Origin: an uncultured Prevotella sp.
GTDB lineage: Bacteria; Bacteroidota; Bacteroidia; Bacteroidales; Bacteroidaceae
Assembly: GCA_946404405.1 (NCBI GenBank)
Contig: CAMJDL010000008.1
Location: forward strand, 31,958-95,957
Direction of reading: 5' to 3'
DNA: 64,000 nt
The position numbers and the translations under genes are program-made. Shown here piece after piece: positions 10,367-20,801 of this stretch. The notes under the pieces are model-generated. The model made no database searches. It was not told where the DNA came from and saw only the letters and a program-made list of their open reading frames with translations. The first letter of the stretch is position 1. Each line of letters begins with the position of its first letter.

Positions 10367-12652
10367 ATGAGAAAAGTTTTAATGACACTGTCACTGTTGT
10401 TAGTGACTGCAGCCGTGATGGCTGTGCCTGCAAAGAAAGGCCTATGGAAAACTATCGTCCTTGAGGATGGAACAGAAGTGCGCGCTCTGCTGAAGGGTGA
10501 CGAGTTCGGACACTATTGGCGTACGGCTGATGGTAAGCAATATGTGGCTGTTGACGGCCAATATCGCGAGACGACGCCTACCATGCTTCAGAAGTCTGCC
10601 CAGCGACGAGCTTTGGCTCAGAGTCTTCGTGCAGCCCGTCTGCCACACAAGACGGCCAATGGCATACGTCGTGCTCCTGATCCTGCCCATTTAGGTAAGA
10701 AGAAGGGACTGATTCTGCTTGTGAATTTCAAAGATACGAAGTTCCAGAAGGGACACGATCAGACTCTTTACAATAACGTGGTCAATACTCCTGGCTATAC
10801 AGATGCCAACGGTTTCAAAGGCTCCGTAGCTGACTATTTCAAGGATCAGTCGCGTGGTCAGTTCGAGCTGACTTTCGATGTCGTTGGTCCTGTCACAGTC
10901 AGCAAGGAAGCCAAGTATTATGGCGAGAACGATGAGAACGGCGATGATAAACATGCTGAGGAGATGGTTGTCGAGGCTATTAAGTTGGCTAAAGACTTGG
11001 TTCCGGACTGGAAACAATACGACTGGAACGACGATAATGAGGTGGATCAGGTGATGATTGTCTATGCCGGCGAGGGTGAGGCTGACAGTGGTTCTGAGGA
11101 TACTATCTGGCCTCATGAGTGGGAGCTGAAGTATATAAATATGGATATAGAAGTCGCTGACGGCATCAAAGTCAATACCTATGCAGTAGCCAACGAGGGA
11201 ATTTTCTACGATAATAAATTTTATCTTAACGGTATCGGTACCATCTGTCACGAGTTCTCTCACTGTCTGGGCTTGCCGGATATGTACGATACCAGCTATA
11301 GCGGCTACTATGGTATGGGCGAATGGTCGCTGATGGATCAGGGCAGCTATAATGGCGACGGCTTTGTACCTTCTGGCTATACCAGTTATGATAAATATTG
11401 TATTGGATGGATTGAACCCGTCGAACTTACTTCCACTCAGGAGGTTAAGAACATGCAGGCATTGACCGATGCCGACGACGTGTATATCATCAAGAATCCT
11501 GCTCACCCTGACGAGTACTATCTATTGGAGAATCGCCAGCAGAGGGGGTGGGATGCCAATACGCCCACCAAGGGTATGCTAATACTCCATGTGGACTATG
11601 ATTCTGATATTTGGTTCTTCAATCTGGTCAACAGTAATAGTGACGGCTCAGACGGCTTTCCCGTGAACGACCATCAGCGCTGTACCATTTTCCATGCTGA
11701 CGGTATGGATAAAACAGGTGAAACGTATGAGAAAATAGTTGATATCGTTAATCAGATGGATTATGCCAGTGGCAGCGCCTACGATAGATTGGTAGACCAA
11801 TATTATGATCTTTGGGACCAGTACGGTGCCGATGTCATAGGCGACGTCTATCCGCAGAAAGATAACAACCAGCTGACCAATACGTCTGTTCCGCGTTCGT
11901 TCCTTTATAATGCGAACGAAGATGGTCGCAAGCTGATGAACATCAGCATCACCGATATCACACAGAACGCCGACGGTACCATTGCCTTTAAGTTCGCACC
12001 GGATAATAGCGGCAGCGGCGAGGAAGGCGACAATACCGTCTATGGTAGTATAAATCCCGGGAAGCCTGATGTTGAGGGTGCCCTGTTCTACGAATCGTTT
12101 GACCAGTGCGACGGTACTGGCGGTAATGATGGTGGATGGAGCGGTTCTATCGCCACCGGACAGTTCATTACTGACAACGAAGGTTGGGAGTCTCAGAAGG
12201 CTTACGGTGCCTATCAGTGTGCTAAGTTTGGCACCAGTTCAGTCAACGGATCTGTAACCACACCGGCATTTGCTATGAACGGAACTGGTGTGCTGACCTT
12301 CAAGGCCGGTGCCTGGAATGCAAAGAACGATGGTACTACGCTGACGCTCTCCGTTTCTGAAGGTACCATCAGTCCGTCGTCGTTCGAGATAGCTAAGGGT
12401 GAGTTTACCGACCTTGAGGCAACCATTACTGCGACGGGCAATGTGAAGGTGACGTTTGCTTCAGAGAAAGGCCGTTTCTTTCTCGACGAAGTACTGGTGA
12501 AGGATCCGAATGCCACAGCCATCCATACGGTGAAGATTGCAGATAACAAGACTACGCGTATCTATACGCTTGACGGACGTTATGTTGGTAGCGACTTCAA
12601 GCAGTTGCAACGCGGTCTATACATCGTCAATGGCCGTAAGGTCGTGAAGTAA
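10367..12652 (+). CDS. Secreted M6-family metalloprotease
   Basis: Signal peptide; zinc motif GTICHEFSHCLGLPDMYD; C-terminal IYTLDGRYV..RGLYIVNGRKVVK. Confidence 0.88.
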   Translation: MRKVLMTLSLLLVTAAVMAVPAKKGLWKTIVLEDGTEVRALLKGDEFGHYWRTADGKQYVAVDGQYRETTPTMLQKSAQRRALAQSLRAARLPHKTANGIRRAPDPAHLGKKKGLILLVNFKDTKFQKGHDQTLYNNVVNTPGYTDANGFKGSVADYFKDQSRGQFELTFDVVGPVTVSKEAKYYGENDENGDDKHAEEMVVEAIKLAKDLVPDWKQYDWNDDNEVDQVMIVYAGEGEADSGSEDTIWPHEWELKYINMDIEVADGIKVNTYAVANEGIFYDNKFYLNGIGTICHEFSHCLGLPDMYDTSYSGYYGMGEWSLMDQGSYNGDGFVPSGYTSYDKYCIGWIEPVELTSTQEVKNMQALTDADDVYIIKNPAHPDEYYLLENRQQRGWDANTPTKGMLILHVDYDSDIWFFNLVNSNSDGSDGFPVNDHQRCTIFHADGMDKTGETYEKIVDIVNQMDYASGSAYDRLVDQYYDLWDQYGADVIGDVYPQKDNNQLTNTSVPRSFLYNANEDGRKLMNISITDITQNADGTIAFKFAPDNSGSGEEGDNTVYGSINPGKPDVEGALFYESFDQCDGTGGNDGGWSGSIATGQFITDNEGWESQKAYGAYQCAKFGTSSVNGSVTTPAFAMNGTGVLTFKAGAWNAKNDGTTLTLSVSEGTISPSSFEIAKGEFTDLEATITATGNVKVTFASEKGRFFLDEVLVKDPNATAIHTVKIADNKTTRIYTLDGRYVGSDFKQLQRGLYIVNGRKVVK

Positions 12653-12684
12653 CATCATCCATCTTACATCTTACATCATACATC

Positions 12685-12717
12685 AAAAAACCTCCCGAAT
12701 CTGGGAGGCTTTTTTGT
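12685..12717. terminator. Bidirectional rho-independent-like terminator
   Basis: AAAAAACCTCCC-gaatct-GGGAGGCTTTTTT between convergent genes. Confidence 0.85.
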
Positions 12718-12721
12718 CAGC

Positions 12722-13144
12722 TTACTTATTCTTCAGCAGGTCGCGAATCTCAGCGAGCAGCTCTTCCTGCGTGGGACCCTTCGGTGCCTCAGGAGCGGGC
12801 TCTTCCTTCTTCTTCAGTTTGTTCATAGCCTTGATCATCATGAAGATACAGAAGGCGATGATGATGAAGTCGAAGATGTTCTGAATGAACTGTCCGTACG
12901 CAAACACCGATGCGCCGGCCTCCTGAGCCTCGGCCAGTGTCTTGTACTTCACGTCGTCCGACAGGTTGATAAACAGGTCGGTAAAGCTGATACCGCCCGT
13001 TGCTACGCTGATAAGTGGCATCAGCACGTCGTTTACCAGACTCGTCACAATCTTACCGAAAGCACCGCCGATGATGACACCGACTGCCATGTCCATCACG
13101 TTGCCCTTCATGGCAAACTCCTTGAACTCTTTAATAAATCCCAT
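12722..13144 (-). CDS. mscL: Large-conductance mechanosensitive channel
   Basis: [45 protein letters not shown]. Confidence 0.95.
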   Translation of the reverse strand: MGFIKEFKEFAMKGNVMDMAVGVIIGGAFGKIVTSLVNDVLMPLISVATGGISFTDLFINLSDDVKYKTLAEAQEAGASVFAYGQFIQNIFDFIIIAFCIFMMIKAMNKLKKKEEPAPEAPKGPTQEELLAEIRDLLKNK

Positions 13145-13409
13145 AACGTTTAAAATTTAATGTTAATGTATAATGTTTAATGTAAAAATTGCTATCTGCG
13201 TTTTACAATCTCAGCCTCCGATTCTTGATATATCTCATTTTTCACTTTTTAGTGTTCGCTTTTCACTTAAATTAAGACTGATTTCGGATGCAAATATAGA
13301 AATAATTTCGTAACTTTGTGCCCGAAAACGAGAAAAAGTAGTTCAAAAACATCATTTTTTGATATTTCAATAGGAATTTTACAAACCCTTTAAATAAAAA
13401 TTAGGTAAA

Positions 13410-14435
13410 ATGACAAAAGTTGCAATTAACGGTTTTGGCCGTATCGGTCGCCTCGCTTTCCGTCAGATGTTCGAGGCTGAAGGTTATGAAGTAGTAGCAA
13501 TCAACGACTTGACAAGCCCCAAGATGCTTGCTCACCTGTTGAAGTACGACACCGCTCAGGGTGGTTTCTGTGGCAAGTTCGGTGAGAACAAGCACACTGT
13601 TGAGGCTGGTGAGGACTTCATCGTTGTTGATGGCAAGAAGATCACCATCTACGCTATTCCTAACGCTGCTGAGCTGCCTTGGGGCAAGCTGGACGTAGAC
13701 GTTGTTCTGGAGTGCACAGGTTTCTATACTTCTAAGGAGAAGGCTTCTGCTCACCTGACCGCTGGTGCCAAGAAGGTTGTTATCTCTGCTCCTGCTGGTA
13801 ACGATCTGCCCACTATCGTTTACAATGTAAACCACAAGACTCTGACTCCTGCTGACACTGTTATCTCGGCTGCTTCTTGCACCACTAACTGTCTGGCTCC
13901 TATGACCAAGGCTCTGAACGATTTCGCTCCTATCCAGAGCGGTATCATGACAACTGTTCACGCTTACACTGGCGACCAGATGATTCTGGACGGTCCTCAG
14001 CGCAAGGGTGATGTTCAGCGCGCTCGTGCTGGTGCTCAGAACATCGTTCCTAACTCAACTGGTGCTGCTAAGGCTATCGGTCTCGTTATCCCCGAGCTGA
14101 ACGGTAAGCTGATCGGTGCTGCCCAGCGCGTTCCAACTCCTACAGGTTCTACCACTATCCTGCACGCTGTTGTTAAGGGTGAGGTAACTGTTGAGGGTAT
14201 CAACGCTGCCATGAAGGCTGCTACCAACGAGAGCTTCGGTTACACTGAGGAGAAGCTGGTTTCTAGCGACATCATCGGTATGAAGTTCGGTTCACTGTTC
14301 GACGCTAACCAGACTATGGTTTCTAAGATTGGTGACGGCAACTCTCTCGTTCAGGTTGTTGCTTGGTACGACAATGAGAACTCTTACACTTCTCAGATGG
14401 TTCGCACCATCAAGTACCTCGCTGAGCTGAAATAA
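13410..14435 (+). CDS. gapA: Type I glyceraldehyde-3-phosphate dehydrogenase
   Basis: [17 protein letters not shown]; active site [21 protein letters not shown] promoter near 13311. Confidence 0.96.
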   Translation: MTKVAINGFGRIGRLAFRQMFEAEGYEVVAINDLTSPKMLAHLLKYDTAQGGFCGKFGENKHTVEAGEDFIVVDGKKITIYAIPNAAELPWGKLDVDVVLECTGFYTSKEKASAHLTAGAKKVVISAPAGNDLPTIVYNVNHKTLTPADTVISAASCTTNCLAPMTKALNDFAPIQSGIMTTVHAYTGDQMILDGPQRKGDVQRARAGAQNIVPNSTGAAKAIGLVIPELNGKLIGAAQRVPTPTGSTTILHAVVKGEVTVEGINAAMKAATNESFGYTEEKLVSSDIIGMKFGSLFDANQTMVSKIGDGNSLVQVVAWYDNENSYTSQMVRTIKYLAELK

Positions 14436-14503
14436 GCAGCGAGAGCAAACGGAAATAATATTTCCAAGCAATTTAATGTTTTAAGTTTATAATAAAGGTG
14501 GGG

Positions 14504-14534
14504 GTGTGCAATTGCACATCCTCATTTTTTTTAT
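14504..14534 (+). terminator. Probable terminator after gapA
   Basis: Palindrome TGTGCAATTGCACA followed by CCTCATTTTTTTT. Confidence 0.6.
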
Positions 14535-14595
14535 ATCCTTGCAATGTTTTGAGATTTCTCGTCGTATATATCAATAGAACGTACAAACAAAACGT

Positions 14596-15153
14596 ATGAC
14601 TGAGACAGACATAGACCTGATTAGGGGACTTGCAGAACAAAGTCCCAAAGCCCAGAAGCTGACGCTCCAGCGTTACGGCAACGAGGTCTTCGCACAAGTG
14701 GCGAGACTGCTGCCTTCGACGGAGGATGCTGAGGAGGTTTATCAGGATGTGTTTGTGAAGGTGTTCAGAAACATCGCGATGTACGACGCTGAGAAGTCAT
14801 CGTTCCGCACCTGGATATCGCGCATCGCCTACAACGAGTCGGTTACATGGCTCAGACACAAGCGCCAGGCAGTCATCTACTTCGAAGACCGCGAGGGTGG
14901 GGCCGAGAAGCTGACTGATGCGGAAGTCGAAGAGACGCTGGGTCATCCCAACAGCGATACGGTGCAGCTGATACGTGCAGCGCTGAAGCACCTGCCGCCC
15001 GACGAGCGCGCTATCGTGACGATGTTCTACTACGAAGAGATGAGTTTAAAGGAGATAGCCTACGTTACGGAGTCGATACCAACGACGGTGGCATCCAAGC
15101 TCAGCCGAACGAGAAAGAAAATATGTAAAATCATCAAAATGTTGCAATCATGA
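14596..15153 (+). CDS. ECF-type RNA polymerase sigma factor
   Basis: EEVYQDVFVKVFRNIAMYDAEKSSFRTWISRIAYNESVTWLR; region 4 LKEIAYVTESIPTTVASKLSRTRKKI. Confidence 0.9.
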   Translation: MTETDIDLIRGLAEQSPKAQKLTLQRYGNEVFAQVARLLPSTEDAEEVYQDVFVKVFRNIAMYDAEKSSFRTWISRIAYNESVTWLRHKRQAVIYFEDREGGAEKLTDAEVEETLGHPNSDTVQLIRAALKHLPPDERAIVTMFYYEEMSLKEIAYVTESIPTTVASKLSRTRKKICKIIKMLQS

Positions 15154-15818
15154 CAGAGGAAAAATTAAATGCACTACGGCAAACAGATGCCAATCTGCGC
15201 GACGCCCTGAAGATGGACGAGGCAGAACGTGCGCCAATGCCTGCCGACCTGAACGAACGACTGATGCAGCGCATGGCTACTCAGGAGAAGAAGCCGCGTC
15301 GCATCGCCATCTGGCCTTGGATTGCTGCTGCTTGTGTCGCTGGCGTCATGATCATCTGGCTGACACCACCAAAAGACACTACCACGGATGTCGTCGTAGC
15401 GGAGAATAAGCCTAAGGTAGAGACGCCTGTTGCAAAAGAGGCAGAGACGAAAAAAGCCGAAATTGCTCCAATCGAGGTACAGAACGTCAAAGCTGTAAAG
15501 GCTGTGAAAAGACCGGTTGTAAGAAACGAGCAGAAGCTCATAGCACAGGAATCGCCGGTTGTGGAGCCTAAACCGACAGCAACGTCAGCGGTCAGCGAAC
15601 CACATGCAGACATCGCAATGGCCGAGAAACCGCAGAAGGAGGCTAAGCCCGTCACACTGACCGAACGCGACATCCCCATCACACGTCCCGAGAACTACCA
15701 GTACACTCCCGAAGAGATTGCGCTCATGAAGAAACAAGCCAACGAGGCGTATCTGAAATGGGCAGAACTGGAACTCGAAATAGCCAAACATAATTTGGGA
15801 CAAACCGCACAACAATAA
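15150..15818 (+). CDS. Single-TM protein, probable anti-sigma or regulatory partner
   Basis: 4-nt overlap with the sigma factor; one TM segment (IAIWPWIAAACVAGVMIIWL) with an Ala/Lys/Pro-rich outer domain. Confidence 0.55.
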   Translation: MTEEKLNALRQTDANLRDALKMDEAERAPMPADLNERLMQRMATQEKKPRRIAIWPWIAAACVAGVMIIWLTPPKDTTTDVVVAENKPKVETPVAKEAETKKAEIAPIEVQNVKAVKAVKRPVVRNEQKLIAQESPVVEPKPTATSAVSEPHADIAMAEKPQKEAKPVTLTERDIPITRPENYQYTPEEIALMKKQANEAYLKWAELELEIAKHNLGQTAQQ

Positions 15819-15861
15819 CGTTGAACATTAAACATTGAACATTAAACAATATATAATAACT

Positions 15862-17397
15862 ATGAAACGTATATTCATCATGCTGCTTATTGCTTGCAGC
15901 GCCATAACAACCGTTAGTGCCGACCCCACGTCATCAGCACCCCAGAAGAAGCCTGAGCAAGTCATCGCCGTACTTAACTCTGTAGCCAATACTCACGGAG
16001 AGAGACAGGGACAGGTTTATTCTGTCGAAAAGAATCCTAATACCGGCATCATTGAGTCGAGCATGCGTATCGTGCCCATTACTGCTACGATGGCAGGCAA
16101 GGGTCCGTACTTTAGTAATGTTGCGCGGGCCTTCATGCACGACGAATCCCTTTCCTATCAGTTCCTGCACATCCAGCCAGGCAGCAATGAGAACTTCGAG
16201 CTAAAGGTTATCACCAACAATGGTCAGACTCAAGGCCACCAGCGTATTCGCACCAATAAAGATCAGGAAATGTGGCTGATGTGTTGCAAGAACCCTGATA
16301 ATCCCCAGTTGCGCGATGCATACGCCATCGTATGGGAAGTAGATTATAATGGTCGTAAGCCAACGGATACAGGTTCCTACCCCATGAAGGGTACCATCTA
16401 TATCATTACCTCGCTGCGCCCCGATATGTATGAGAAGAATATGTCGAGCGCAGGTCTCTTGAGTGACAACAAGAACACGTTTACCATCGACGGACGTGTG
16501 GGCTATGATCTGAACGACTCTCTCTATGTGGTCTATATGGCCGATACCGCCGAGGAGTTGAATAACGTTGCCGACAATGCCTACGTGGCTGAGATGCCTG
16601 TGGTGAACAAACGTTTCTCGTTCAGCGTCCAGCTTGACAAGCGCAAGGTAGGCCGCATCCGTACCGTCATGCCCGACGGCTCGCTCTGCAAGCTATGGAC
16701 GAACCTCGACTTCGTGCCTGGCGAGACCTACCGTATCACCACACATAACGGTTACTACGACGAGGACCGCGACTACGAGCAGCGCGTAGGCCGCTATTCA
16801 GGCAAGAGTCTGCTGAACGACCTGCAACGACGGGGCGTTGACGACCAGACGGTAGAGGTCGCAGATTCGATTCCCGAAGAATTTCGTGTAGTGCCCGAAG
16901 GCGATATGTCAGTCAACGGTGTGCCTGTCATAGAACGCGAGCCCGACAATTTTAGTGATTGGACAAAGACCGTTTCGCCAGAAAAGCAGGCAATGCTGAT
17001 ACTCAAGGCACAAGAAATTGAGGCTAACATCGAAAGAATTAAGGTTGCATATAAACCTCTAGGAACAATCGTCAATAGCGGCGTACCTTTTAATATCAAA
17101 ATCTCTGACTCGTTGTTTAAGAACATCTACAATCAAAACAAGAACTTGGACAAGAGTATCCAGGAGTTCCAGAAGGTTTTCTTTGCACTGAACCCACCCG
17201 CCAAAATGCGACAGAGTTTTTATAGCCAAGCCTATAAGGAGATATTGGATACCTTCACCAAGCAGAATCAGGGTTTTTCGGAAATCTACATGAAGACTGG
17301 CAAACTCTCGAAGGACGCCGAGAAAACCCAGAAGTACATCAACAAGCTCATAGATAAATATGTGAAAGAAATGAAGAAATCTCTTTATTTACAATAA
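15862..17397 (+). CDS. Hypothetical secreted protein co-oriented with the ECF operon
   Basis: Signal peptide MKRIFIMLLIACSAITTVSA; no family recognised. Confidence 0.6.
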   Translation: MKRIFIMLLIACSAITTVSADPTSSAPQKKPEQVIAVLNSVANTHGERQGQVYSVEKNPNTGIIESSMRIVPITATMAGKGPYFSNVARAFMHDESLSYQFLHIQPGSNENFELKVITNNGQTQGHQRIRTNKDQEMWLMCCKNPDNPQLRDAYAIVWEVDYNGRKPTDTGSYPMKGTIYIITSLRPDMYEKNMSSAGLLSDNKNTFTIDGRVGYDLNDSLYVVYMADTAEELNNVADNAYVAEMPVVNKRFSFSVQLDKRKVGRIRTVMPDGSLCKLWTNLDFVPGETYRITTHNGYYDEDRDYEQRVGRYSGKSLLNDLQRRGVDDQTVEVADSIPEEFRVVPEGDMSVNGVPVIEREPDNFSDWTKTVSPEKQAMLILKAQEIEANIERIKVAYKPLGTIVNSGVPFNIKISDSLFKNIYNQNKNLDKSIQEFQKVFFALNPPAKMRQSFYSQAYKEILDTFTKQNQGFSEIYMKTGKLSKDAEKTQKYINKLIDKYVKEMKKSLYLQ

Positions 17398-17418
17398 GTC
17401 TTGATACCCCTAAAAAAG

Positions 17419-17457
17419 AAAAAGATGCAGGCGTAACGTCCTGCATCTTTTTTTTTA
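17419..17457 (+). terminator. Rho-independent-like terminator
   Basis: AAAAAGATGCAGG-cgtaacgt-CCTGCATCTTTTT plus T run. Confidence 0.85.
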
Positions 17458-17476
17458 ATAAATGGTTTTATTCTGA

Positions 17477-18733
17477 TTATTTGAACATCAGCTGAGCGAA
17501 CTCGTAGAGGCTGCGACGCCAGGTGTGCCACTCGTGGGCAGTACCCGGAGAGTCGTAACCTACGGCATTCATGCCCAGCTGTTCCTTGATGTTCTTGGCA
17601 GCCTCGACAACGCCCATGTTCTCCTTGCCGCCACCGCTCATGAAGAGCAGCTTGACGTTCTTGGTAAAGCCTTTCGACTCCTTCACCTGATCAACGCTCC
17701 ATGCGCCGCTGCTGAACGTGCCGACGTATGCGAACTTGTCGGAATTGGCCAGCGTAATCTCACGGGCCTGCATGCCACCCATCGACAGGCCGGCGTATGC
17801 ACGGTGCTTAGCATCGGCAATCACGCGGTAGTTCTTCTCGACCATGGGGATGATATCGTTGAACAGCACATTCTTGAAACCCTCGGAGAAACCACCGAAA
17901 CCACCGAAACCGCCACGACGCTGACCACCAGCGGGACGCGGACCACCGAAGTTGCCGGGGCCTGCAGCACCCTGCGGACGCTGACCCTGTGGACGACCGA
18001 AGCCACCGAAGCCGCCCTGCTCGCCAGGACGCTGGGTGTTCAATCCGTTATCCATCACGATGATGCACGGCACAGCCTTACCTTCGGCTATCAGGTTGTC
18101 CATAATCTGAGCGGTATGACCCTGCTCGGCCCATCCGTACTCGTTCTCACCCATACCGTGTTGCAGATACAGAACAGGGAACTTCTTGGTAGGATTCGTA
18201 AAGTACTCGGCGGGCAGATAGACATGGCAGCGACGCATCTTCTCTGTGTATGTTGACCAGTAGAACACCTCGCTCATAGAACCCTGCGGCACGTTCTTCA
18301 CCTGCCAGAAGTCCTGGTCGGCAGAGGGAATCTCGATACCGCTGCCCCAACGGCTGGCACCGTAGTAGTAGAGACTGTTTGGATCGGGCACCGAAGCGCC
18401 GTCAATGTTCAGCTGATAGTAGTGGAAGCCCTCGTCCTGAGGCTCGGAAGTACCGGTCCACACGCCATTCTCGTCCTTGGTCATCGAATAAATCTTACCG
18501 GCAATGTCCAGACCTACGGCCGTAGCGTTAGGGGCTGAAATCTGGGCACGTACCATGCGCTGCGAGTTGACCATCGGGTACTGCTTGTTGTCCTGATTCG
18601 AGGAGGCAGGCTTGAAGTCTTCTACCACGTTTTCAGTAACTGAGGGAACTGTCGGGTTCTGTCTGGGAGCACCGAACTGAGCTGACGCTGTCAGGCAAGA
18701 GAGCGCCATCAATGAAAGAATAATTTTTTTCAT
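17477..18733 (-). CDS. Secreted alpha/beta-hydrolase esterase with N-terminal E-set-like domain
   Basis: MKKIILSLMALSCLTASAQ; FPVLYLQHGMGENEYGW; nucleophile AYAGLSMGGMQARE; GTAHEWHTWRRSL. Confidence 0.82.
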   Translation of the reverse strand: MKKIILSLMALSCLTASAQFGAPRQNPTVPSVTENVVEDFKPASSNQDNKQYPMVNSQRMVRAQISAPNATAVGLDIAGKIYSMTKDENGVWTGTSEPQDEGFHYYQLNIDGASVPDPNSLYYYGASRWGSGIEIPSADQDFWQVKNVPQGSMSEVFYWSTYTEKMRRCHVYLPAEYFTNPTKKFPVLYLQHGMGENEYGWAEQGHTAQIMDNLIAEGKAVPCIIVMDNGLNTQRPGEQGGFGGFGRPQGQRPQGAAGPGNFGGPRPAGGQRRGGFGGFGGFSEGFKNVLFNDIIPMVEKNYRVIADAKHRAYAGLSMGGMQAREITLANSDKFAYVGTFSSGAWSVDQVKESKGFTKNVKLLFMSGGGKENMGVVEAAKNIKEQLGMNAVGYDSPGTAHEWHTWRRSLYEFAQLMFK

Positions 18734-18843
18734 AAGATAGTTAAAATAAATCATTTGTTGGTTAAATGTTCCGTAGCCTTTGACGCTTCGCGCGCGCAAA
18801 AGTAAAAACGGAAAGCCCCGTTGTTATGGAACATTAACATTTC

Positions 18844-20496
18844 CTACCTTATGCCGCCCCCTGAGCCGCCTCCGCGATGACCGCCGCCACCGCCGCGCGA
18901 CGCACGACCGCCACTGCCTGATGAACGGCGACTGCCGCCGCTGCTTGACGAATCGTCACTTATTGATCGGTAGTAAGCGCTGTTGGTAGCTTTCGTGAAC
19001 GCCTTCGTCACCTCTGGCTGCGCTACGGTGTAGGCCAACTGGCTTGCTATGTCGTCCATCTTGAAGTATTCAGGATTTATTTTCTTCATCTGCCCGACCA
19101 CCGTCGATGCAATGCCGAACAGCGTGGCATACACCATATAGTCCTTCCACAGCGTCACCTCCTGCACTTCGCGCTCGTTCAGTAGCGTAAAGTCCTTCAG
19201 GTATTTCTTCAGTCCCAGCAGCTGGCTCACCTCCGTCTTATAGTCCGAGAGGCTTTCGATGTGGACCTCATGCAGAGCACGGACGAAACTGTACACCTCG
19301 CTCTCGTGCTTCTCGCTTTCCATGTAGTTGGTCAGCTCGTGAGGGTCCAGCACCTGATTGTTGCCTGCCGCGTGCTTGAATAGGGTATAGATGCACTCCA
19401 ACAGTTTCCTGTTTGCCAGTTGTGCGTCGGCCTCCCACTTGTTAATCACAAAGGCGGCTTTCGGGCGCTGCCGGTCAATGCCCAGAGCACCCAGTTGCAC
19501 CAGTTTCAGCACCGATGCCGACAGCAGTTTGTCGTAATCGCGCTGTTGGTTTACCTCGTTCATCAGGTGGTTGGCTAACGAAAGGTTGCCGCCCAGTGGA
19601 ATATCGCGATACCATTCTACGTTGCGGAACTTGTGCTTATAGAACAGTCTGGCCACAGGCTCCCATAACAGACCGCACAGCGCAAGGAAAGCCAGGCCAA
19701 TACCACAAATCCACTCCAATGGTGTCATCCACCACGGGTCTTTATCCTCCTTCTTTTCCTCTTCCAGATAGTCGCTATTTTCGAAGGCGTATTTCTTCAC
19801 GGACTCAAACTTCATTTTGTAGTTGAGGTTCCACGGGTTGAACACCCCCTTGTTGAATTCGCACATCACAATCATGCCGTCGTGTTCCTTGAACGGCTCC
19901 GTCGTCTCGGCCACGATTGCGCTGTCTGCAAAGTTGATGTTGCCGCCATATCCGAATGCCCAGATGTTGGCTATTGAGTCGGTCAGCAGCGTGCCGAAGT
20001 CAGTCGTGATGGCCAGCTTCACATGCTCAGGCAGGGGCTTGACATCGCGCGCCACAAACATCCAGTTGAAGCCGTCGCTTTCCTCGTAACTTTCTACCAC
20101 ACCCGTCAAAGTATAGCTGGTCGTGTAGGTGCGCTCACCCGGGGCGCCCAATCCCCAGCACAACTCGTAGCCGCCGTCTTTATCCACAATGCCACACTTG
20201 CCCGTCTTCTTCTCACGGCTCCAGTTCACGTCCCACGCATCACATGGCGTGTACGCTTTGCCCTGTTCGTCGCTCACCGTCAGATTCGAGACGATGCTTC
20301 TTCCCGTGTTTCCTATCGGGATATAGCACTCCGTGCCGTCGCTGTCAATGGTCATCCGTCGTATCTCCGTGATGCGTGCGTCGCCGTTCTTGCTCAGTAC
20401 GACGCTAATGTCAAGGTCGTGCAGATGTCCGTCGGCCAGCACCGTTGTTGCCAGCGCCATCAACAGCAGCATGTTGAATAATCTCTTTACTTCCAT
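18844..20496 (-). CDS. DUF2207-like predicted membrane protein with Gly/Ser/Arg-rich tail
   Basis: N-terminal HDLDISVVLSKNGDARITEIRRM, central TM, C-terminal SSSGGSRRSSGSGGRASRGGGGGHRGGGSGGGIR. Confidence 0.7.
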   Translation of the reverse strand: MEVKRLFNMLLLMALATTVLADGHLHDLDISVVLSKNGDARITEIRRMTIDSDGTECYIPIGNTGRSIVSNLTVSDEQGKAYTPCDAWDVNWSREKKTGKCGIVDKDGGYELCWGLGAPGERTYTTSYTLTGVVESYEESDGFNWMFVARDVKPLPEHVKLAITTDFGTLLTDSIANIWAFGYGGNINFADSAIVAETTEPFKEHDGMIVMCEFNKGVFNPWNLNYKMKFESVKKYAFENSDYLEEEKKEDKDPWWMTPLEWICGIGLAFLALCGLLWEPVARLFYKHKFRNVEWYRDIPLGGNLSLANHLMNEVNQQRDYDKLLSASVLKLVQLGALGIDRQRPKAAFVINKWEADAQLANRKLLECIYTLFKHAAGNNQVLDPHELTNYMESEKHESEVYSFVRALHEVHIESLSDYKTEVSQLLGLKKYLKDFTLLNEREVQEVTLWKDYMVYATLFGIASTVVGQMKKINPEYFKMDDIASQLAYTVAQPEVTKAFTKATNSAYYRSISDDSSSSGGSRRSSGSGGRASRGGGGGHRGGGSGGGIR

Positions 20497-20540
20497 ATTG
20501 TACTTTATTTATCTGATTCTTTCAGTCCGCAAAATTACAA

Positions 20541-20580
20541 CAAAAAGTCGAGCTGACCAAACATCAGCCCGATTCTTTTC
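20541..20580 (+). repeat. Terminator-like hairpin repeat, copy 1 (degenerate)
   Basis: 37/40 nt identical to 22161-22200; folds with one G-U and one mismatch. Confidence 0.8.
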
Positions 20581-20801
20581 ACTTTTCGGATATTAATTTC
20601 TCTGACCAAGGACATAGAAGTGTGGCGTTCTCTAACCTAAGGGTATAGAGTGTGGCTTCGCAATGCAATCTGGTAATTCTATAAGAAAATGATCGGAAAT
20701 ACAAAAGAAAACCTAAAATTTTTCATTTTTCATTTTTCGTTATTCATTAAATTTTGTATCTTTGTGGCGATATAAAAATAATAACTTTAAAACATACTAT
20801 T

